DNA from: Euglena gracilis
Taxonomy: Eukaryota > Euglenida > Euglenophyceae > Euglenales
NCBI GenBank assembly: GCA_039621445.1
Contig: CP154957.1
Location: forward strand, 31,142,399-31,206,398
Direction: 5' to 3'
DNA: 64,000 nucleotides
Below, piece after piece: positions 49,229-60,059 of this stretch (the stretch's first letter is position 1; the number at the start of each line of letters is the position of its first letter). Made by a program: the position numbers and the translations under genes. Below the pieces are notes generated by a model. The model was not told the DNA's origin and did no database searches. It saw only the letters and a list, made by a program, of their open reading frames with translations.

Positions 49229-52200
49229 TCACAGACCCACCCCACCGGGCCCCGGTCGCTCCAGCCACGCCGGCCACAGCGCCACCGGGCCGTCGGCGTC
49301 GGTGAGCAGCGCGGCGTGCTCCGAGCCAGCCCCGCTGCCAGCCCGCTGGCCCGGGTCAAGGGCCGAAGCAGCAAAAGACAACACCAGCATCAGCTCCCCC
49401 CCCCCAGGGTTCGATATGGGGGCAGGGGGGGGGTCGGACCTCCCCCTCCGGTCCAGCGGGGGGGGGGGGGCACCCTCCCCCTCCTGTACAGCGGCGTGCA
49501 GGCTGAATTTGACCAAGCCCGGAGGGGGAAGGGGGGGCTCGGAGTGCCCTGGAGCGCCTGGGCAGGTAGGCACAACCCCCCAGAGGGGGTGCCTGTCTGG
49601 CCCTGGGCCAAAAAAGTGCCCCAAAATGGTTTTTCCTGGGCTTCCGGCGCCTTCGGTGCCGGAAATGCCTTGGCCGAGGGTTGGGTTGCCGTGGGAGGTT
49701 GGCTCACGCTTGGTTGGCCGGCCGCGGCCAACCAAGCTACTTCATCTCAACTGACTGGTTGGAATTTGGCCCGCTGTCTTTCTGTGGTTGGATCACCTTC
49801 GGCCGCGGCCAGCCACGGCCCAACCAATTGTTGAACAATTCCGAAGTTGATGAGGCTATTTGAAGGGGTAGGGTTAAAATTCTCATGTACACAGTTGAAC
49901 CTTTCCCGCTGAACGTCGTTATATTCTATATTATATATATTATATAGATATTGGCCTTTACAGGGTGCACAGCGAACCCAAAGAGCCGCCCAACTGAGGT
50001 TAAGAACACGGGACTCGAGCGAGGCGCGCCGAGCCAGGGTCCCCCATGCGTATCAACCCAGGTTGGGCGGCTCTTTGGGGTAGCTGGAACCCTAGGGGCC
50101 AATTTATCACGCAAATATGCACAGACATTGCAATTACAAGTCCCATACTCTGAGGGAACTCTCTGGTTGGGTTCATGTCCGGCTGCGGCTGACTGCAGCC
50201 GGCCGTGGCTCCAACCATTGCATTGCCAGCAACGTCCATGGTTGGATGTGTGGCTGGCCGCGGCCGGCCAAACTCCAAGCACAGAATTTTTTTTGAGCTT
50301 GGTTGGCCATGGCCGGGAAGCAACAACACGGCCCAATGATCCAAATGCAATCCAACCTCCCTTGGCCGAGTGCCCAGGCACTTTTATGAACAGTGCTGTG
50401 GACCAACGCTGTGGGCTGAAGCCTGGAGCAAAAGAGTAGGCGCAGGGTTTCGAAATAGATTTGCCATACCGGAATCGTGCCAACACCGCCTCTTTCAAGT
50501 CTTGTGTGGAGGGGCAGGCGGGAATGAGAATGGCTGGGGGGGGGGGGCGGGATCAGTGGCCCAGGGCTGTGCGAGGCCGGTCTCCGCCTCCGCCCCCTCG
50601 AGCAGCGGTGGCGGCGGCCCCGCCGGGGCGGCGGCGTACTGCCGGCAGGCGAGGGCGAGGGCCAGCCGGGCCTCTGCCGCGGTGCCCACGCACTCCAGCG
50701 GCTTGGCGCCCGCCCGGCCCAGCAGGGTGAGGAAGGTGTCCTGCAGGTCTGGCTGCTGGCGGCAGGGACGGAGGGGCTGGAAAAGGGGGGGGGGACAATC
50801 ATATTACACACACACACACACAGAGAGATGCATTCACAGACACGTGGTAAACCCCCTGGGGTATTATTTTTTTGCCCAAAGTCCCAGCCCGAGGGGGGGG
50901 GGTATTATTTGGGGGGAGGGTTTAGATCAACAACATCTCACGGTGTCGATCATGTCGATTGATAGCCCACGTGAGTCTGCATCTCACGGTGTCCGTGCTG
51001 CTCGGTGTAAACATCGTATTCTCTGGCACATCAAAAAACTCTTCCTGGAAATATGGTTTGAGAACCCTGGGGAATATAACACAAAAATACACACATGTAC
51101 GTATGAGTACACAATTTTATAGGCAACAGGTGGCAATATGCCACGGCCTTTGGTGTGGGGAGGTGCTCAAATCGTTTTAGGAGGCTCCAATCCATCCGCC
51201 AACTGAGAGGCATGCCCTGAAAGCCCTGGTCGGAAGAGGTTTGCCCCGAAGACCTCCTCCACGACGGCGGGCGGGAGGAAGGCGCTCAGCATGAGGAACA
51301 CGAAGGCGCACTTCGCGCACCGCCGGCACCACCGCTGCCCGCCCCGCACGTCCCGCAGCGCCTCGTTGCAGCTCAGGAAGGCCGGGAAGTACTGCGGGTG
51401 GCGGCAGAACTCCTGGCACACCTGCGGCCAGGAACCCCCGCCTTCCCGCCCTCCCTCCCTCCCCGGGGCCGGTGAAGCGGGCATCGTCAGCAAAACGTGG
51501 CAGAGGAGGGGGAGAAGGAGGCGGGGAGAGGGTTGCTGGCTGGACCTCCCACCAGGGCTGCAGGGCGGAGAAGTAATACACGTCTGCTGGGGAGAGGGGC
51601 GGGCCAGGGTGGAGGGGCACTCTAGATGAGAGGGCAGTGCCTTTCAGCGGTCAAATGCACCTCCCCAGCGGTGCATTTCCTGAGGTGAGGCTTGTGAGTC
51701 CCCCAGATCCCCCTCCCTCCCCGTGGACCCCTGTGGGAGGTGCTTGAAATTGGGGGGGGGGCTTTGGGCTTTGAAAGCTTCAGCTGCAGAGCTGTATTAT
51801 GGCCCATTTGAATTTGCTAATTCCCACAATATGAACACTGGCACGGCATTAAATGACCAGTTCTTGGTCACGTTCATTAAATTTAATGCAACATGACAGA
51901 CAATTTGATAGCCCAGCTTTATCATTTTAACATGCTGAAACAACCTGACACCCTTTTGCCAAACACAACTTTTGATTGAATTGGCAACCTGTGTTCGCAT
52001 GGGATGGACGGGCTGTCGGGCCCGGCCCGCCCCCCAGCGCAATGAACCGCTGGATGTACTGGTGGGCTGCCAGCTCGAAGGGGAACGCCTTGTCAAACTG
52101 GTGGTTCACCGGCCGGCCACGGTAGTACTGCCCTCGGCACGGCGTCCCGGGCATCGTTTCAGTGTCTGGGGGCGCTGTCTGCCGCGGGGGGCCTGCCCAT

Positions 52201-55200
52201 TGCAGGCCATCCCCTGCGCATCACCCTGGGGGGGGGTCGAGTTGGGCCTTGACCAGATCCAGGCAACGGGGCCATTTCGGGCTCCTGGCGACCGGTGGCA
52301 CTGTTGCCCCCTTGGTCACCTGGAAGGAAAGGAGCTCACGGACTGCCCAACTGCGCGGGAGGGGTGGTGGTCTGGGCGAACGACCGCCTGGGTCCCGGGG
52401 ACGCCGTGGCCCGTTGCCCTCGTTGGCGCTGCGCTCGTTGCCCACGGCGACGTACCGCGCCCCGGTCAGCAGCGCGGCCAGCACGCTGGCGAAGCAGCAC
52501 TGCGCCGCCCACGGCGTGGCCTCCGGCGTGTCCCGCCGGTGCAGTGGCCACGTGGCGGCCGGCGGGGGCTCGGCCACAACGATGGGCCGGGCCAGGCCGA
52601 GCTCGGGGGTGTGTGATTTGTTGCACTGTGATGCTGTGTTGGCGGGAGCTCTCCCACGGTTCGGTGTGTGACAGCGATATGGCGTGGCGTGCAGACTGAC
52701 ACGCCACATGTTGTTGGGTGAGACAAACAAAGCACGCGGAGTGTGCACTGCGGGACATAACGCGTTGCTGCAGCGCGAATGTACACGATGCCGCGCACGG
52801 CGCGGAAAACGCTGAGTCCCGGCTGGGGCGCAGTTCTGCCACACTCCCTGCCATGCCAGCGACTGCTCGAACACCACCACCGGGTGGAGGGACCCTGACG
52901 CGGCCACCACAGCACGGTAGCAGCCCGCCTCGAACTCTCCGGGGAAGCCGCCGAGGAAGAACCACACGGGGTCGCCTGCCCCAGCCGGAGGCCCTTGCTT
53001 AGAGCGGGAGGCGGGGGACCGAGGTGGCTGTCACTTCACGGCACACTTCACCTCCAATTCACATTCTTCCATTTAAACGTTTTGTCCGGCATCTCCGTGA
53101 CGTGCAACACTTTTGCAGCCTTGGGGCTCGCCTCACAAAATCAAGCGTCCAGAGACGTGATTGGGGGATCGAACGAGAATTGTTCGCACACGCTGGACCA
53201 GTGCCAGTGGACCTCCAACGAGGGAATCCCCACATCGACGCCAACTGAAAAGGACTCCGCCGGCCGGGGGTCGAGCCCCTGCCGGCGCATCATCTCATAC
53301 ACCACGATGGAGTCTTTGCCACCAAGCACCCAGGGCCACCCACCCTGTTCTCCGTGGGGTTTCCCGGAGGTTGTGCGGGTGGTCAGACCCCAATCAGACA
53401 GGCAGGATTGGCCCAGCCTGGGGGTGGGCTCCCGTGACATGGGTGGCGGGCTGCGTTGTAAATCGACAATTGGAGGTCCCCCCCTACGGCCGACCAGGAA
53501 TTGGAATGACAGAAAGAAAACAATCGTCCTGTGCAGCTTAGGATGTCAATAAAACCAACAAGTCAGCCTTCTTGGACAGGCGGGATCATGTGCAATATTG
53601 TGGACAGATCTAAGAAAACCCTCACCACACACAGACACACAGGAGTGCTTGTTTGCCACCTCCGAGAGGCACCAATAGCTGCCCAGGGCCCGGCCGGCTC
53701 TGGCCGTCCTCCCGGCTGCTCAGCCCTGCAGTGCGAGGCGGCCGAGTGGAGTCCACAACGAGGGGCTTCTTGAGCACTCTGGGATTCGGCCCACCGCCAG
53801 AAAAGACGGTGGGGAAGGGGAACGGAGTGGGGTCCCCTTCTGGCGTGAGAAACGCCCCGGCCCGCCACCACAGCCAGCTCCAGGTCCCGGTCGAGGCCCG
53901 CCATGAGGCACTGCTCCGCCAGGCAGTTTACGTAGACATCGGGTGGGAGGCTGTGGGTTGCGGGGGGGGGGGGGGCTGTGGCAGCTGAGCTCCCAACCCG
54001 GGAGGGTTACGGTAGGAGGATGGACAGTAGGAGGAGGATCTCGATCCTCCTCGAATGTCGTTCGAGGTGGTTCGAGATCCTCCTCGAACGTCGTTCGAGG
54101 TCGTTCGAGGAGGATCAATATCCTCCTCGAGTGTCGTTCGAGGTCGTTCGAGGAGGATCAATATCCTCCTCGAATGTCGTTCGAGGTCGTTCGAGGAGGA
54201 TCAATATCCTCCTCGAATGTCGTTCGAGGTCGTTCGAGGAGGATCGAGATCCTCCTCGAATGTCGTTCGAGGTCGTTCGAGGAGGATCGAGATCCTCCTC
54301 GAATGTCGTTCGAGGTCGTTCGAGGAGGATCAAAATCCTCCTCGAATGTCGTTCGAGGTCGTTCGAGGAGGATCGAGATCCTCCTCGAATGTCGTTCGAC
54401 GTCGTTCGAGGAGGATCAAAATCCTCCTCGAATGTCGTTCGAGGTCGTTCGAGGAGGATCAAAATCCTCCTCGAACGTCGTTCAGGGAATATTTTTGAAA
54501 AAATCTTGACCCTAACCCTATTCTTTACAATAACCTCAGAAACTCTCTCGGTATAAGAATGTTTTTGAACAAAAATATTTACGAACAAGTGCATTCCTTC
54601 TCAATGTCCTACTCGAATAATATTCAGGGAATATTTTTGAATAAAAATGAGTGTATTCCTGCATAAGAAAAAATATGTTTCTTTGGGAAAGCGTGGAAAA
54701 GCGCGGCGCCTCGCTCGGGTCCCCCCATGTTTTTAACCCTACTTGGGCGACTCTTTGGGTTCGCTGTGTACCCTGTAGAGGGAAATATAGCAACGATGAG
54801 CGGGATGGTGACAACCGTTGGGGATGAAATCTTGACCCTAACCCTATTCCTTCCAACAACCTCAGAAATTCTCTCGGTATAAGAATGTTTTTGAACAAAA
54901 ATATTTACGAACAAGTGCATTCCTTCTCAATGTTCTTCTCGAATAATATTCAGGGAATATTTTTGAATAAAAATGAGTGTATTCCTGCGTAAGAAAAAAT
55001 ATGTTTCTTTTAAAATGCGTGGAAAATTTCCCCCTACAGGGTACCAGCTACCCCAAAGAGTCGCCCAACTAGGGTTAATACACATGTGGGGACCCTCACT
55101 CGGCGCCTTCGGCGCCTCGCTCGGGTCCCCCCATGTTTTTAACCCTAGTTGGGCGACTCTTTGGGTTCGCTGCGTACCCTGTAGAGGGAAATATAACAAC

Positions 55201-58200
55201 GATGAGCGGGATGGTGAAAACCGTTGGGGATGAAATCTTTACCCTAACCCTATTCCTTCTAATAACCTCAGAAATTGTCTTGGTATGGGAATACTTTTGA
55301 ACAGAGCATCTCAGAAATTCTTTACCCTAACCCTAATCCTTGTAGTAGCCACAGAAATTATCTCGGTATATGAATATTTTTATGGATAATATATATTGTT
55401 TTTTTGAATAAAAATATTGTTTTTAATATTAATATATATTGTTTACTTGAATAAAAATATTTACCAGTGTGCATTCCTGTGTAATAAAAAAACAAACAGA
55501 CTCAAGAACAATGAGCAACGGTAACAAATTCCCAAAAAAAGGCAACATTCCTGTGTAGCAAAAATATGTTTCTTTGGGAAAGCGTGGAAAATTTCCCCCT
55601 ACAGGGTACCAGCTACCCCAAAGAGTCGCCCAACTAGGGTTAATACACATGGGGGGACCCTCGCTCGGCGCCTTCGGCGCCTCGCTCGGGTCCCCCCATG
55701 TTTTTAACCCTAGTTGGGCGACTCTTTGGGTTCGCTGGGTCCCCTGTAGAGGGAAATATAACAACGATGAGCGGGATGGTGAAAACCGTTGGGGATGAAA
55801 TCTTTACCCTAACCCTATTCCTTCTAATAACCTGAGAAATTGTCTTGGTATGGGAATATTTTTGATGCATTCCTGCATAAGAAAAGAACAAGCAAACTTG
55901 CTGGGTCCCCTGTAGGGGGAAATATGACAACGATGAGCGGGATGGTGACAACCATTGGGCATGATATCTTTACCCTAACCCTATTCCTTCAAATAACATC
56001 AGATATTATCTCGGCATCCTCTCTCTCTCTCCTCCCTGGTCTTTGCTTTTGAAACAAACAAGCAGACTGAAGAACAATAAACAATAGTAACAAACTCCCA
56101 TAAAAAATTGCAACTGATACCTGAATGCATGTACATAGAAGGAGGATCGAGATGTCGTTCGAGGTCGTTCGAGGAGGATCAATATCCTCCTCGAGTGACG
56201 TTCGAGGTCGTTCGAGGAGGATCAATATCCTCCTCGAATGTCGTTCGAGGTCGTTCGAGGAGGATCAATATCCTCCTCGAATGTCGTTCGAGGTCGTTCA
56301 AGGAGGATCAAAATCCTCCTCGAATGTCGTTCGAGGTCGTTCGAGGAGGATCGAGATCCTCCTCGAATGTCGTTCGAGGTCGTTCGAGGAGGATCAAAAT
56401 CCTCCTCGAATGTCGTTCGAGGTCGTTCGAGGAGGATCAATATCCTCCTCGAATGTCGTTCGAGGTCGTTCGAGGAGGATCAATATCCTCCTCGAATGTC
56501 GTTCGAGGTCGTTCGAGGAGGATCAATATCCTCCTCGAATGTCGTTCGAGGTCGTTCGAGGAGGATCAATATCCTCCTCGAATGTCGTTCGAGGTCGTTC
56601 GAGGAGGATTTTAAGCCCCCCCCCTCAAACGGGGGGGGGGGCTTAAAAACGTTCGAGGAGGTTCGAGGTCGAACGTTCGAGCTCGAACCTCCTCCTACTG
56701 ATACCCCCCCCTCCCAACCCCATGTCGGCGGGCAGTGGCTCTGTCTGGTCCCACGCTGGCTGTTGCTTCTCTGTGCTGCACAATGCTGCTACTCTGCAGC
56801 GACGCGCCCTGGGTATGTGCGTGATGTGGTAACCCCCCCCCATTTATAACGACCCGTCGTTATCCGACTTTTGAGTTGGTGGAAAATCCAAAGGGGGTCG
56901 TTATAAATGGGGGGGTTATTATAAATGGGGGTCGTTATAAATGGGGGGGGGTTACCCAAAGTCGGGGTATTGAGACCTTGTGTCTGAAGTTTTCTGTGTC
57001 CCTTACAGCCATGTCTTCTCTCCCCACACTCCCCGCACCTTCTAAACAGCGGTCTATCCGCTCGTACTTCAAATAACCCGTCCGAGCACGAACGCTCATG
57101 TGTCTTTCCGCGCTTTGCTTGCAGCTTCCCGACATGGGTCGTTATATTTCTCAAACTGGTGGAATTCTCCGAATGGGTCGGTATAAATGGGGGGGTCGTT
57201 ATCAGAGGGGGGTCGTTCTAAATGGGGGGGTTTTAATTGACCGGGGGGGTCGCGAACCAGGGGATGGAGGAGATGCTGGGCTCCAAATCATGCTTGTGCT
57301 TACCGACCGGGGGGGGACGGGGGGTGGGTGCTATGGGTGCCTGCCCCTAGCAGGCCCCCTCCCGGGGGGGGATAGGGGTCTGGGCCGGACCCAGAAAATT
57401 TTCATTGAAAATGGCCTTTTCCGGGCCCTCAGCGCCTTCGGCGCCGGGGTCAGGGGGGGGTGCCTGCTAGGGGCAGGCACCCCCCAAAACCCTACCCCCC
57501 CCGCCCCCGGGGGGGTCGGATCGGGTGCTATGGGGTGCCTGCCCCTAGCACCCACCCCCTCCCCCCCCCGTGGGGTAGGCACCCGACTAAGCACAAGCCT
57601 GCTCCAAATATCTACCCCCCACTTCAAGTAGCCAACGGGTTGCACAGTGCCAAAAAAAAGGCAACGTTCAGCAAACTGCAGCTGCCGGCCAAAACGGCTC
57701 AGAGAGTGGTCACCCACACCCATGCCCCCCAACCAACCAGAGTCCCATTCGATGGGGGGGGGGGGTGCCACCCAGCCACGGCCTCCTCGTGCCAGAAGGC
57801 AACCTGCTCCTCGGTGAGGGGTCCAGCGCGGATGACAACGCGGGTGACGGGGAACCCCAGTGCGACGCACGGCAGCACCGCCAGCCCGAGGTGGAACGCT
57901 GCCGTCGCCAACACGGAGGGGGCGCTGGCGGACTGCCATCGGCGAACAGACTGGACGCACTGCCTGCCCAGCAGGGGTGAGGCGCAAATAAAACACGCCA
58001 GTCGGTTCGGAATCATGGAGTCACGGAAGCCCCCGCACCGAACCATTTGTGGTGATTTCTTCCTCCCGTTGTCCCCTTGATCACTCTGAAATGGGGAAAA
58101 TGAGCCCGAGACATATTGAGACAAAGCACATACTGTCACCCCTTTCACAGTTTTGGTTTCTGTCACTTTCACAATTCTGGTGTGGCATTTGCACTGAGGT

Positions 58201-58548
58201 GATGTGCTGTGCTATTCTATTTGTGGCAGATTATCATTAGAGGTCGGAATTTCAAGTTCGTTTCAAACAAGTTATCTTTGAGAGGCCACTGCCTGACCGT
58301 GTCTGTGGGCCAGGCCGTCATCGAACCGGATGAGGTCCCCCGCCGCGGCCCACACTGCATCGTCCAGGTCAGCGCGGCCGGCCACCGCGGCGGCGGCAGG
58401 CGTCAGGTTGGCGGCGACGTCGACGGGGAACCGCAGCAGCCCGCCGTACGAGAACGTGAACCGCAGCCGGCGGGCCGCGGGCAGCAGCTCCACCGCCTCG
58501 AAGGCGAAGCAGCCGGCAAGGCCCGAGACCTTGGGAGCCGGGCCAGCG
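49229..58548 (-). CDS. murL: MurL-like UDP-MurNAc-L-Ala-L-Glu epimerase, about eleven exons
   Basis: Exons in order of translation: 58548-~58290 (FAFEAVELLPAARRLRFTF), ~57970-57775 (RVVIRAGPLTEEQVAFWHEE), ~53930-53830, ~53760-53660 (GQLLVPL), ~53325-53240 (GGKDSIVVYEMMRRQG), ~52985-52850 (GDPVWFFLGGFPGEFEAGCY), ~52590-52430 (GARYVAVGNERSANEGN), 52132-51989 (GRPVNHQFDKAFPFELAAHQ), 51583-51546 (YYFSALQPWWE), 51421-~51215 (FLSCNEALRDVRGGQRWCRR, CAKCAFVFLMLSAFLPPAVV), ~50745-50570 (KPLECVGTAAEARLALALAC) and ~49390-49229. GGKDS, NERSANEGN, VNHQ, FxSCN..WC..C.KC.FVFL and KPxECVG are the signatures I associate with bacterial MurL, which converts L-Glu to D-Glu in the peptidoglycan precursor. Three neighbouring exons join in phase. 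The foldback element FB2 sits in the second intron. No targeting peptide was found. Confidence 0.72.
49956..50100. repeat. snapback palindrome, copy 6 (opposite orientation)
   Basis: Diverged copy with swapped arms: the left arm has GCACAGCGAACCCAAAGAGC, the right arm GGCGGCTCTTTGGGGTAGC. It lies in a MurL-gene intron, outside the foldback elements. Confidence 0.85.
50850..50932. mobile_element. 83-bp G-tract element flanked by TA
   Basis: AACCCCCTGGGGTATTATTT at the left, TATTATTTGGGGGGAGGGTT at the right, TA on each side. It lies in an intron of the MurL-like gene and contains two or three TATTATTT words. Confidence 0.65.
54026..54484. repeat. 43-bp hairpin-unit array, FB2 left
   Basis: About ten units with joints ATCGAGAT, ATCAATAT and ATCAAAAT. 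The second unit carries the same truncation (TCGAGGTGGTTCGAGATCC) as in FB1. Confidence 0.95.
54700..54783. repeat. snapback palindrome, copy 3 (right half only)
   Basis: Only the loop edge (GCGGCGCCTCGCTCGGG) and the right arm to CCCTGTAGAGGG remain; the left arm is missing. Confidence 0.85.
55030..55189. repeat. snapback palindrome, copy 4 (FB2)
   Basis: Complete copy with the loop GGCGCCTTCGGCGCC; one arm has a C-to-A change (CCCTCACTCGG). Confidence 0.92.
55595..55753. repeat. snapback palindrome, copy 5 (FB2)
   Basis: Complete copy; the right terminus reads GGGTCCCCTGTAG instead of GTGTACCCTGTAG. Confidence 0.92.
56148..56610. repeat. 43-bp hairpin-unit array, FB2 right
   Basis: About eleven units, mostly with the ATCAATAT joint, ending in a large C-run/G-run palindrome (56607-56690) like that of FB1. 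Confidence 0.95.
56832..56952. mobile_element. 121-bp G-tract element flanked by TA
   Basis: ACCCCCCCCCATTTATAACG at the left and CGTTATAAATGGGGGGGGGT at the right are perfect inverted repeats, with TA on both sides. Further CGTTATAAATGGGG-type words continue at 57139-57233, so the true element may be larger and extend to about 57233. Confidence 0.75.
57011..57076 (+). pseudogene. 21-residue PIP-box peptide near the G-tract element
   Basis: After a CCCTTACAG acceptor-like sequence, ATG at 57011 opens MSSLPTLPAPSK followed by QRSIRSYFK and TAA. QxxIxxYF is the consensus PCNA-interacting (PIP) box. It lies between two clusters of CGTTATAAATGGG words, so it may be a remnant of an element-encoded protein; a chance match in so short a frame is possible. 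Confidence 0.35.
57336..57481. repeat. inverted repeat, exact 20-bp arms, GGCGCC loop region
   Basis: GGTGCCTGCCCCTAGCAGGC at the left and its exact reverse complement at 57461-57480. The interior includes GCGCCTTCGGCGCC. Similar interior sequence occurs at 38690-38760 and 49620-49670. Further GGTGCCTGCCCCTAGCA copies follow at 57534. Confidence 0.8.
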
Positions 58549-58869
58549 CTGTGTAGGGCCCTGCCGGGAGGTATGGGAGCGGATCTCAACTCTGCAGTTG
58601 GACTTGTCCGCACTCGCATATGCCCAATCCAATGTGTATACGTGTTTATACATTGTGTATCGTACATATTCACGACACAAGATCCTGTTTGGGAAGAATA
58701 AATCTGTCGCCTCCCAACTCGCTCCCCTCTTCCATTTCTGAAAATTGGGAAAGGGATGGACAACAAAAGCAAACACAGCAGCGATCACCTCCCGACGCAG
58801 CCCTGGGGGAGGCAATGAAACGATCCGCAGCCTCCAGCGCCGTTGGGACAGATTCGCACCTCAAGACCT

Positions 58870-59984
58870 CACGCTTGGGGTAGGCTTCTGACGGTCCCAG
58901 GTTTGCCGCCACGTGCGAGCTGTGTTGCTTATCCTGCCCAACAGGGTGGCAATACAGAAGCCTGGCTTGGGGACCGCCACGAGGGGCCACACCACCAGCC
59001 GGATCTGACCGTCCAGCAGCTCCACCGCCACGCCGCGGACGTTGCCGTCCTCCCGGCAGCGGCTCAGCCGCGCGCTGACCGCGTCCCCGACACAGAACGC
59101 CCCGCCCCCCGCCGTACGCTCCACGACGTAGAGGTGGTTGGGCAGGGCGGCGAACACATCTCCCTCCGTGCGGGGGTCGGGCACTGGAGCGGCCGCCTCT
59201 GATGCCGGTTCCGCCTTCGCCTTGCAGCCGGCCTGGCGGTGGGCCCAGAAGTCGGCGGCGGTGCTCGCCTCCTGGCCGCAGGTGGGACAGCCGTAGGGGC
59301 CACGGACGGGTACACGGTGGCAAGAGGGAACCGGACCAGCCGGACCCGGAAGCCCAGCCCGGTCCACAACCCGACAGACAAACCCGGCAACAGACGGGTG
59401 CACCATGGCAACTGTGACGATATGGCCGACCCCGGCATCCGGGCACCCGGGCACAGCCGCCGGCACACAGGACGGCTCGCACGCGGCTCGCCAAGGCGGA
59501 GTCGGCGCGCAGCGCACTGCGAGCGTCCTCCCAGCCGGCGAACGTCCACATCGGCCGCAGCAGGAAGACGTCGTGCGTGGGCCGCAGCAGCCGCGCCGCC
59601 ACCGCCACAACGGGGCTGTGGGTGCGGCGCAGCGGCTCCCACAGCGGCACGCCACCCACAGCCACTGGCAGGAGTTGACACGCCAGAGCTGTGCTGGCTG
59701 AAAGAGCCACAGAGGCGACACCCCCCCGACGCGCGTACATGCCGGGTATTCGTCCAACAACTGCCAACCACGAGGGGGGCCGCTGGACACACGCTGTCCG
59801 GCTGCGGGGCGGAGTCGGTGTCGTCCACGCAGGGGCGGCACCCGAAGTCCAGCGCCGCGCGGGCGCCCTCCTCGTCCGCCTCCAGCAGCGGCACCAGCGC
59901 CGGCCACAGCGCCTTGGGGAAGCCGTAGCCCTCCAGCCGGGCCCGCACGGCGGCCCAGCGCGAACCGCCGGCCTTGGGCCCCAT
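58870..59984 (-). CDS. unrecognised protein with a zinc-finger-like motif, three or more exons
   Basis: Exon 1 starts at the ATG 59984-59982 (MGPKAGGSRWAAVRARLEGY, ALWPALVPLLEADEEGARAA) and can end at 59793 before GTGTGT. Exon 2 begins at an acceptor at 59688 (VPLWEPLRRTHSPVVAVAAR, RPMWTFAGWEDARSALRAD). Exon 3, ~59310-58920, has YGCPTCGQEASTAADFWAHR followed by QAGC, a C-x2-C-x12-H-x4-C finger, then LPNHLYVVERTAGGGAFCVG and VAVELLDGQIRLVVWPL. I recognise no family. Exon 2 faintly resembles the end of a methyltransferase fold, but this is weak. The phase between exons 1 and 2 is not resolved. It lies head to tail upstream of the MurL-like gene. Confidence 0.6.
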
Positions 59985-60059
59985 CGGCTGGCGCCGCCTG
60001 TGGCCCGGACAGGAGGTTGGGGGGGGAGTGGTTGCGTGCTGCCTCGTGACCACAGATTG

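Larger units (their letters stand above)
54000..56710. mobile_element. foldback-like element FB2, 10-bp TSD
   Basis: It starts GGGAGGGTTACGGTAGGAGG and ends CCTCCTACTGATACCCCCCC. It is flanked by CTCCCAACCC at 53990-53999 and 56711-56720, a perfect 10-bp duplication. The organisation is as in FB1: 43-bp arrays at both ends, interior snapback palindromes and repeated CCCTAACCCTATTCCTT segments. It lies in an intron of the MurL-like gene. Confidence 0.85.
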
